From assembly GCA_018969885.1 (NCBI GenBank), contig JAGWXN010000078.1, positions 1-11,754 of the forward strand: a stretch of 11,754 bases of DNA. Reading direction: 5' to 3'. The position numbers were made by a program, and so were the translations under genes. Origin of the DNA: Betaproteobacteria bacterium (lineage in GTDB: Bacteria > Pseudomonadota > Gammaproteobacteria > Burkholderiales > Burkholderiaceae). Positions 6,671-11,754 of the stretch are shown here, one piece after another. Under the pieces are notes generated by a model. That model was not told the DNA's origin and did not search any database. It worked only from the letters and a program-made list of their open reading frames with translations. Position 1 is the stretch's first letter, and every line of letters begins with the position of its first letter.

Positions 6671-7603
6671 ATGCTTGATCCAAACGCCGCTGCCATCCTC
6701 CGACTGATTGAAGAAAAAGGCGTGCCCCCCATGCACGCTGAGCCGCCACCCCTTGCGCGGGTGTCGTACCGCAATCGACGGTTTTTCGCGCAGCCCGAAC
6801 CGCCCACCGTCTCGCTGATCCACGACAAGCGAATTCCCGGACCCGGTGGCGATCTTGGTATTCGCATTTACCGTGGCACGCCGGGTGACGATCTGCGCGG
6901 CGCGCTGGTGTTCTTTCACGGCGGCGGCTGGGTGATCGGTGACCTCGACACCCACGACATCGTCTGTCGGCAGCTGGCGCTTGCGGGCGGCTTCTCCGTG
7001 ATCTCGGTCGACTATCGCCTTGGGCCAGAGCATCGCTTCCCGGCGGCCGTCGATGATTGCGTCGCCGCCACGCGCTGGGTGCGTGAGCATGCACAGGCCC
7101 TGAGAATTGACCCGGATCGTATCGCCGTGGGCGGTGACAGCGCAGGTGGCAATCTCGCTGCGGTGGTGTCCATCGCGCTACGCGACGCGGGCGAGGCGTG
7201 GCTACGCTTTCAGCTCCTGATCTACCCCGTGTCTGATATGCGGCAGATCGCCGATTCGCACCAACGAAACGGCGAGGGGTACCTGCTCACCGCTGAGGCG
7301 CTCCGCTGGTTTCGCGATCACTACATGGGTGCCGACGGCGACTGGAATGACTGGCGGGCCTCACCGCTTCTTGCCGACAACCACTCGGGGCTGCCGCCCG
7401 CCATGATCATGACCGCGGGCTACGACCCGCTGCGCGACGAGGGCCGGCAGTATGCCGATGCGTTGAGCGCAGCCGGCACCCGTGCGCAGTACGTCTGCTT
7501 CGAACGCCAGATTCATGGCTTCGTTAACATGATGCGCGTCATACCAGAGGCCAACACCGCCCTCCGCATGGCAGCCGACGCCACGGCGCGCGCGCTAGCC
7601 TGA
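6671..7603 (+). CDS. Alpha/beta hydrolase, HSL-family carboxylesterase
   Basis: Cytosolic esterase of the hormone-sensitive-lipase family (310 residues) acting on short or medium acyl esters. The oxyanion-hole motif HGGGW is at 83-87. The nucleophile elbow GDSAGG is at 155-160 with Ser157. The remaining triad members are Asp252 in YDPLRDEG and His282 in IHGF. All are present at normal spacing, so it should be active. The DYRLGPEHRFPAA block at about 114-126 is also typical of the family. The start is the ATG at 6671, preceded nine bases earlier by GGAG; an upstream in-frame start at 6626 would overlap the ogt end and add a low-quality leader. It lies 41 bases after ogt and is probably co-transcribed. 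It converges with the hydantoin racemase gene 28 bases away. Natural substrate unknown. Confidence 0.93.
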   Translation: MLDPNAAAILRLIEEKGVPPMHAEPPPLARVSYRNRRFFAQPEPPTVSLIHDKRIPGPGGDLGIRIYRGTPGDDLRGALVFFHGGGWVIGDLDTHDIVCRQLALAGGFSVISVDYRLGPEHRFPAAVDDCVAATRWVREHAQALRIDPDRIAVGGDSAGGNLAAVVSIALRDAGEAWLRFQLLIYPVSDMRQIADSHQRNGEGYLLTAEALRWFRDHYMGADGDWNDWRASPLLADNHSGLPPAMIMTAGYDPLRDEGRQYADALSAAGTRAQYVCFERQIHGFVNMMRVIPEANTALRMAADATARALA

Positions 7604-7621
7604 GGTCACCGCGCGGCGACC
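7604..7621. terminator. Hairpin between converging genes
   Basis: A near-perfect palindrome immediately follows the esterase stop codon: GGTC, a single A:C mismatch, then CC pairing with GG around GCGC, and GACC. It occupies most of the 28-base gap between convergent genes, so it could serve as terminator for both. It is short and has no T-run. Confidence 0.35.
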
Positions 7622-7631
7622 GCCGGAGCGC

Positions 7632-8294
7632 CTACACCCCGGCGAGTCGCACGCGGGCGAGCGCCATGCCTGCCGCCGCCTGCGTGGGCTCAACCACCGG
7701 CACACCTATCGCGTCTTCGAGCGCCTTCCGATACTGCGCCATGCCCGCGCAGCCCATCACCACCACATGCGCGCCGTGATCGTTGACCAGCTGCCGGCCA
7801 GTGGCGATCAACCGCTCGCGCGTGCGCCCCGCATCGGCGAGCTCGGTCACCTGCAGACCCACGGGTAATTCGGCGGCCAGCCGGTCCATGACACCCATCG
7901 CGCCCAGATAACGAAGATGGCGCGGAATCGATCCCGCCAGAATGGCGATCACGCCGAAGCGATGGCCCAGGGTGAGCGCAGTCAGCACGCCACACTCCGA
8001 GATGCCGAGCACGGGCTTACGCGTCACCTCGCGCGCGCTGTAGAGACCCGGGTCGCTGTAGCAGGCAATCACGAAGCCATCGCAATCATGGTCGCGCGAC
8101 GCGATCAGTTTCGAAAGCGGTGCGATCACGCCATCTACATCGCGCTGGGTCTGAATACCTGGCGGGCCCTCGGCGAGCGTGACACATTCGAACACCGGGC
8201 CCCCGGGAAGGCGCAGCGGATCGAGCGCCCGGTCGATACCGTCGGTAACCGCCTGCGTGCTGTTGGGATTGATCACGAGAATACGCTGGGACAT
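7632..8294 (-). CDS. hyuE: Hydantoin racemase (Asp/Glu/hydantoin racemase family)
   Basis: Cofactor-independent racemase of 5-substituted hydantoins, 220 residues. It begins with the diagnostic ILVINPNS at 5-12 and holds both catalytic cysteines: Cys78 in ACYSDPG and Cys182 in MGCAGM. These fall within a residue or two of the catalytic pair at about 76 and 181 in studied hydantoin racemases (from memory). The start is the ATG at 8294, with AAGGTG six bases before it; a GTG at 8303 lies inside that ribosome site and is rejected. It is the last gene of the minus-strand operon, 12 bases after the second permease stop, behind a transporter and an N-carbamoyl-amino-acid hydrolase. The context fits interconversion of D and L hydantoins before hydrolysis. 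An allantoin racemase-like role is a possible alternative because the families are close. Confidence 0.85.
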   Translation of the reverse strand: MSQRILVINPNSTQAVTDGIDRALDPLRLPGGPVFECVTLAEGPPGIQTQRDVDGVIAPLSKLIASRDHDCDGFVIACYSDPGLYSAREVTRKPVLGISECGVLTALTLGHRFGVIAILAGSIPRHLRYLGAMGVMDRLAAELPVGLQVTELADAGRTRERLIATGRQLVNDHGAHVVVMGCAGMAQYRKALEDAIGVPVVEPTQAAAGMALARVRLAGV

Positions 8295-8306
8295 GGTGCT
8301 CACCTT

Positions 8307-8978
8307 TTAGCGGATGCTGACCGCCTTGCGCTCATAGCGGGACAACAGACGCACGAGCGGCCAGAGGAGTAAGAGGTACAGAAGCCCCGCCGCGATCACG
8401 GGCGAGGCGTTGTAGGTGACCGACTGCACCTGGCGCGCGGCATACAGCAGCTCAGGCAGCGCAACCACGCTCGCGATCGAGGTGAGCTTCACCACCTCCA
8501 GCGTGTTGCTGATCAGGTCGGGCACCACATTACGAACCGCCTGCGGCAGCACCACCAGGCGCAGGCTCTGCCAGCGGGTGAGTCCGGTCGAACGCGCCGC
8601 CTCGTGCTGGCCGGTCGCCACCGATTCAATCCCAGCCCGCAGAATTTCACCGTAATAGCTTGAGGTGTTCAGCAGAAACGCAATCGCCACCGCCACGAAC
8701 GGCGGCGGCTTGAAGCCCAGAAAGGGCAGTCCGAAGGCCACAAAAAGTAACAGGACGAGCGGCGGAAACGCCCGGAACAGATCGGTGTAGATCACCGCCG
8801 ACCAGCGCAGCGCGCGCAGCCGCGACGTGGAAGCAAGCGCGAGCGCAAGCCCCCCCGCAAAGCCGAGCGGCACAGCGACCAGGCTGAGCAGCAGCGTCAT
8901 GACCAGACCCTGGGCGAGATAAGGCAGCGCCTCGCGCAGGATCTGCAGATTGAAGAAGCCGTCGATCAGCGCTTCCAC
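8307..8978 (-). CDS. Amino-acid-type ABC transporter permease, second copy
   Basis: Inner-membrane permease of the polar amino acid (His/Glu/Gln) family with about five membrane helices, the first near residues 22-48. The EAA loop that docks the ATPase is EAARSTGLTRWQSLRLVVLP at 126-145. The start is the GTG at 8978, preceded by AGG about six bases earlier. It overlaps the end of the first permease gene by 13 bases, which suggests translational coupling. With this start the protein has 223 residues and aligns without gaps to its neighbour, from xxLIDxFFNLQ at the N-terminus to the end. A far longer frame reaching to 9299 only adds out-of-frame sequence of the first permease. The two permeases probably form the heterodimeric channel of the importer. 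Substrate is inferred from the operon: N-carbamoyl amino acid or hydantoin. Confidence 0.9.
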   Translation of the reverse strand: MEALIDGFFNLQILREALPYLAQGLVMTLLLSLVAVPLGFAGGLALALASTSRLRALRWSAVIYTDLFRAFPPLVLLLFVAFGLPFLGFKPPPFVAVAIAFLLNTSSYYGEILRAGIESVATGQHEAARSTGLTRWQSLRLVVLPQAVRNVVPDLISNTLEVVKLTSIASVVALPELLYAARQVQSVTYNASPVIAAGLLYLLLLWPLVRLLSRYERKAVSIR

Positions 8979-9637
8979 GCAAACCTCGTCTCGACCCAGC
9001 GGCCCAGCCACACCAGCGGGATGAACAGGATCAGGTAGGCGATCGCGCCCAGCGTGAGCGGCGACGGATTGTAGGAGAACGAATAGCCCGCCTGCGCCTG
9101 ATAAAGAATTTCGCCCACGGCCACCACCGACGCAAGCGCCGTGTTCTTGGTGATGACGATGGCACGGCTGGTGAGCGGCGCCACCGTGAGACGCACCGCC
9201 TGCGGCAGCACCACCAGACGCAGCGCCTGTACAAAACTGAGGCCGCTCGAGCGCGCCGCCTCCCACTGCCCACGTGGCACCGAGAGAATGCCGGCCCAAA
9301 CGATTTCTTCAGCGAATGCGGCGAGTACCAGCGACAGCCCGATCCAGGCCGATGCAAAGCCCGAAAACCGCACCCCGACGGTTGGCAGGGCGAAATAAAT
9401 GATGATCAGGATCACGAGCGGCGGCACAGCGCGAAACACATCGGCAAAGAGCACGATCAACGCATTCAGCATCCGGATCTGAAGGCTTCGGAGCACCCCC
9501 AGTGCAAGCCCTAGCGCGAGCCCGCTTGCCACCACCGCGAGCGCAAGCAGAATCGTGACGCCCATGCCCTCCAGCACCTTCGGCAGGTACTGCAACATCA
9601 CCTGCAGGTTGAAGAAGGTGTCGATCAGGCCGGTCAT
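8966..9637 (-). CDS. Amino-acid-type ABC transporter permease, first copy
   Basis: Inner-membrane permease of the same family with 223 residues and hydrophobic helices at about 25-48, 56-84, 95-118, 165-180 and 193-212. The EAA loop EAARSSGLSFVQALRLVVLP lies at 126-145, exactly as in the second copy. The ATG at 9637 has GGGAG eight bases ahead. It begins 28 bases after the ATPase stop and its end overlaps the next permease start, so ATPase and both permeases are made from one message. The two permeases match position by position with equal lengths, which indicates a tandem duplication with later divergence, notably at residues 150-190, where substrate-path residues usually differ. Confidence 0.92.
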   Translation of the reverse strand: MTGLIDTFFNLQVMLQYLPKVLEGMGVTILLALAVVASGLALGLALGVLRSLQIRMLNALIVLFADVFRAVPPLVILIIIYFALPTVGVRFSGFASAWIGLSLVLAAFAEEIVWAGILSVPRGQWEAARSSGLSFVQALRLVVLPQAVRLTVAPLTSRAIVITKNTALASVVAVGEILYQAQAGYSFSYNPSPLTLGAIAYLILFIPLVWLGRWVETRFAWKR

Positions 9638-9665
9638 CGGCGACGCTCCCGAGCCAGTCGCCCCA

Positions 9666-10472
9666 TCAGCGGTGTTCCACGCTGGCCACGAATTCGCGGA
9701 TCCGCACTGGCGCTTCGGGCCCGAAGATCAGCGCAGGAGGTCCCTGTTCGATAATCTGCCCGCTCTCCATGAAGACCACGCGGTCGGCGGCCCCGCGCGC
9801 AAAGCCCATTTCATGGCTCACCACCATCATGGTCATGCCGGCCGATCGCAATTCGCGCAGCACCGCGAGCACGCTTCCGACGAGCTCGGGGTCGAGCGCT
9901 GAGGTGGGCTCATCGAACAGCACGATGGCGGGTTCGAGCGCAAGCGCCCGGGCGATTGCCACCCGCTGCTGCTGGCCACCGGAGAGTTCGCCGGGCTTGG
10001 CACTGCCGCGGTCCGCAAGGCCCACCTTGCGAAGGGCTTCGATCGCCCGTGCCTGCGCCTCGTCGCGCGGGCGCCTGAGCACATGAATGAGCGCAAGCGC
10101 CACGTTGTCGCGCGCACTGAGATGAGGATAGAGATTGAACGATTGAAACACCATGCCAATCCGCCTGCGCATGGCATTGAGATCGGTGCCTGGGGCGAGC
10201 AGGTTCGAGCCTTCAAACCAGATCTCGCCAGCGGAGGGCTCCTCCAGCCGGTTACAGCAGCGAAGCAGTGTCGACTTACCCGACCCGGACGGACCGATGA
10301 TGAAGACGAGTTCGCGCCGCGCGATCGACAGGTCGATGCCGCGCAGCACCTCGGTTGCGCCGAAGCGCTTACGCAGACCGCGGATGGCGAGGAGCGGCGG
10401 GCCCGACTGCTCGGGGCCCGCTACGCCCGTGGCCGCACCCGAATGGGCGGCCGTCGGTGCGCTTACCTGCAC
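9666..10472 (-). CDS. Amino-acid-type ABC transporter ATP-binding protein
   Basis: GlnQ/HisP-type ATPase of 268 residues that powers the importer from the cytosolic face. Walker A GPSGSGKST is at 60-68, the Q-loop glutamine is Gln110 in VFQSFNLYPHLS, signature LSGGQQQR is at 163-170, Walker B IVLFDE is at 183-188, and the switch His220 is in SHEMGF. All are intact. The only usable start in frame is the GTG at 10472, just after an in-frame TGA; it overlaps the 3' end of the binding-protein gene by ten bases and has no clear ribosome site, so translation is probably coupled to the binding protein. The first 26 residues are an Ala/Gly/Pro-rich extension not seen in typical members, which begin near LLAIRGLRKRFG. 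Operon order is binding protein, ATPase, permease, permease. Confidence 0.95.
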   Translation of the reverse strand: MQVSAPTAAHSGAATGVAGPEQSGPPLLAIRGLRKRFGATEVLRGIDLSIARRELVFIIGPSGSGKSTLLRCCNRLEEPSAGEIWFEGSNLLAPGTDLNAMRRRIGMVFQSFNLYPHLSARDNVALALIHVLRRPRDEAQARAIEALRKVGLADRGSAKPGELSGGQQQRVAIARALALEPAIVLFDEPTSALDPELVGSVLAVLRELRSAGMTMMVVSHEMGFARGAADRVVFMESGQIIEQGPPALIFGPEAPVRIREFVASVEHR

Positions 10473-11311
10473 TTCGGTTCGTGAGGCGTCGCCTCATGAC
10501 CGGGGAGGCCCGGTACGCCATAGCCTGCGTAAACCGTCACCGCCGCCGACCCGGCCTCAGGCTGTACGCCAAACCATTTTTCGTGAAGCTGGGCAAGCGT
10601 GCCGTTTTTCTTCAGGCACTCGATCGCCTCGTCCACTTGGTTACGGGTTTTCGCATCGTCTTTGCGGAACACCGCCGCCCACACCAGGCCCTCGTCAACT
10701 TTAAGCGTGGTGAGCGTGAGCTTGCCCTTGTTACGAAGCGCGGCATAAGCCGACACCGTGTTGCCACCTAGCGTGGCGTCGGCGCGGCCAGAAAGCACCG
10801 CCTGAACCGCATCCGAGTTGGTGGGGTAGGACTCATGACGATAGCCGTATTTGCCCGCGTTATCGGCGAGCCACTTGTCGTAGGCAGAACCCTTGTTGGC
10901 TGAGATGAGTTTGCCTTTCAAGTCGTCGAGCGACTTCAAATCGGGCTTACCGGCAGGCACCAGGAACTGGTAGTAGGTGTTGAGATAGCCCTCGGTAAAG
11001 AGCAGGTTCTGAGCGCGCTCACGCGTGACCGTGGTGGGGGCGCCAACAAAGTCGATCCGGCCCGCATTCATGGCAGGAATGAGTCCTGAAAATTCGGCTG
11101 CGTGGATCTCGATTTTGCGACCCAGCTGCTTACCGATTTCCATGATGAGGTCGACGTTGAATCCCTCCACACCGCCACCGAGCTTAGGCATGGCATGCGG
11201 AGCGAACGTGCCGTCCACGCCTGCGAGCATGGGCTTATCCTGCGCACCGGCTGCCATCGATACGGCGCCGATCGAGAGAGTAAGAAGGGCCTTCAGAGCG
11301 AGTCGTTTCAT
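10463..11311 (-). CDS. Periplasmic solute-binding protein, family 3, of the ABC importer
   Basis: Secreted binding protein of 282 residues. The signal peptide MKRLALKALLTLSIGAVSMA ends with a predicted cut after AGA (residue 23). The start is ATG 11311, with AGGAGG just upstream; an earlier GTG at 11374 lacks such a site. Lobe motifs are GFNVDLIMEIG at 50-60, GAPTTVTRERAQ at 90-101, LKGKLI at 131-136 and EKWFG at 244-248. Arg99 aligns with the Arg that binds the ligand carboxylate in GlnH/LAO. The Asp that normally binds the alpha-ammonium group is replaced by Gly183 in RADATLGGN. This argues against a free amino acid as ligand and fits an N-carbamoyl amino acid or related compound. A tail of about 34 residues after WFG is longer than usual and ends KCR. 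The gene overlaps the ATPase gene by ten bases and follows the hydrolase gene by 93 bases. Confidence 0.93.
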   Translation of the reverse strand: MKRLALKALLTLSIGAVSMAAGAQDKPMLAGVDGTFAPHAMPKLGGGVEGFNVDLIMEIGKQLGRKIEIHAAEFSGLIPAMNAGRIDFVGAPTTVTRERAQNLLFTEGYLNTYYQFLVPAGKPDLKSLDDLKGKLISANKGSAYDKWLADNAGKYGYRHESYPTNSDAVQAVLSGRADATLGGNTVSAYAALRNKGKLTLTTLKVDEGLVWAAVFRKDDAKTRNQVDEAIECLKKNGTLAQLHEKWFGVQPEAGSAAVTVYAGYGVPGLPGHEATPHEPKCR

Positions 11312-11368
11312 GCTTCCTCCTGGGTGGTCAAGCGGCCCGTGAACAGGCCGACGTATCAACACTGCAAA

Positions 11369-11391
11369 CACCATGCCGCCCCGCGATGGTG
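11369..11391 (-). other. Small hairpin between hydrolase and binding-protein genes
   Basis: CACCAT (11369-11374) pairs with ATGGTG (11386-11391) around an 11-base GC-rich loop. It lies shortly after the hydrolase stop and is followed on the minus strand only by TTTG. It may give partial termination or processing so that the binding protein is made in excess, but the stem is short. No promoter is evident in the 93-base gap. Confidence 0.25.
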
Positions 11392-11404
11392 CGGTGCGGC
11401 CAGG

Positions 11405-11754
11405 CTATCCGTTGGCAGGCGTGTCTTGCGCGCCCACGCGGTCAATCAGAATGCGGTAGTGCTCGGGGCGCCGATGCGCCGCATAGTTAAACATGGTCCT
11501 CTTCAAATTCTGCGCCAGATCGAGATCGGCCTCTACACTGATCAGTTCATCCTCTTCAGAGGCCGACTTCGCCACGATCTCGCCGGTGGGCGCCACGATC
11601 ACCGAGTGGCCGAACATGCGGTTGCCGTCTTCGAAGCCGCATTTGGCGGTCTCGACCAGCCAGGTGGCATTCATGAACGCCATGGCCTGGGCCATGATCA
11701 GATGATGATGCACGCGTAACGCCGGCGGCTCTGGATAGTGCAGATTCTCGGTCG
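11405..11754 (-). CDS. N-carbamoyl-D-amino-acid hydrolase (nitrilase superfamily), C-terminal part
   Basis: About 115 residues of the C-terminal part of a carbon-nitrogen hydrolase; the gene continues past the right edge, so the GTG at 11713 is not the start. Recognisable stretches are MAFMNATWLVETAK, GFEDGNRMFGHSVIVAPTGEIVA, EEDELISVEADLDLA and the ending MFNYAAHRRPEHYRIL. These match, in order and spacing, the end of D-carbamoylases, whose Agrobacterium member ends with a similar FNFKAHRQPQHY. These enzymes cleave N-carbamoyl-D-amino acids to D-amino acid, CO2 and ammonia using a Glu-Lys-Cys triad. The triad lies upstream and cannot be checked here. It is the first visible gene of the operon that continues with the importer and hydantoin racemase. 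Another carbamoyl-amide hydrolase of the superfamily, such as beta-ureidopropionase, is a less likely reading. Confidence 0.85.
   Translation of the reverse strand, partial: TENLHYPEPPALRVHHHLIMAQAMAFMNATWLVETAKCGFEDGNRMFGHSVIVAPTGEIVAKSASEEDELISVEADLDLAQNLKRTMFNYAAHRRPEHYRILIDRVGAQDTPANG

Noticed and set aside
8979..9299. N-terminal extension of the second permease frame
   Set aside because: The added residues are an out-of-frame reading of the first permease gene. Alignment of the two permeases fixes the start at 8978.
11312..11374. Upstream GTG start for the binding-protein gene
   Set aside because: The leader it adds would bury the signal peptide, and AGGAGG directly precedes the ATG at 11311.

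Overview
The window reads as chromosome of a high-GC betaproteobacterium, most likely Burkholderiales. That guess rests on GC-rich codon use, closely packed gene pairs with clear AAGGAG-type ribosome sites, and gene families typical of that order; nothing here fixes the genus. I see no rRNA, tRNA, CRISPR array, insertion sequence or integrase.

Layout from left to right. (1) Bases 2-1873 (+) hold the 3' part of a large gene with a protein tyrosine/dual-specificity phosphatase domain (CX5R motif with a correctly spaced acidic loop). Its build suggests a secreted effector, and it has AT-richer patches than its neighbours. Two hairpins follow it. (2) Bases 2016-4034 (+) are an enoyl-CoA hydratase/isomerase and acyl-CoA dehydrogenase pair with beta-oxidation-type chemistry. 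(3) Bases 4113-5852 (-) converge on that pair: an isocitrate lyase/PEP mutase superfamily lyase, then an Asp/Glu-racemase-superfamily protein of the maleate isomerase/arylmalonate decarboxylase type that lacks both usual catalytic cysteines. Two strong hairpins separate these two genes. (4) Bases 6054-7603 (+) hold an Ogt-type DNA alkyl-repair gene followed by an HSL-family carboxylesterase. (5) Bases 7632-11754 (-) form one tight operon. In transcription order it encodes the C-terminus of an N-carbamoyl-D-amino-acid hydrolase, a periplasmic binding protein, an ABC ATPase, two paralogous permeases of identical length, and a hydantoin racemase.

How the genes may work together. The right-hand operon looks like an uptake-and-use system for N-carbamoyl amino acids or hydantoins: import by the ABC system, racemisation at the hydantoin level, and removal of the carbamoyl group. 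No hydantoinase is visible. The binding protein keeps the Arg that holds a ligand carboxylate but has Gly where the GlnH/LAO family has the Asp that holds the alpha-ammonium group, which fits an N-blocked ligand. The left-centre group (hydratase, dehydrogenase, C-C lyase, racemase-fold enzyme) may be a separate small catabolic module for a branched or dicarboxylic acid, but its substrate cannot be read from sequence.

The strongest leads are the N-blocked-ligand hypothesis for the transporter, the cysteine-less racemase-fold protein, and the effector-like phosphatase.
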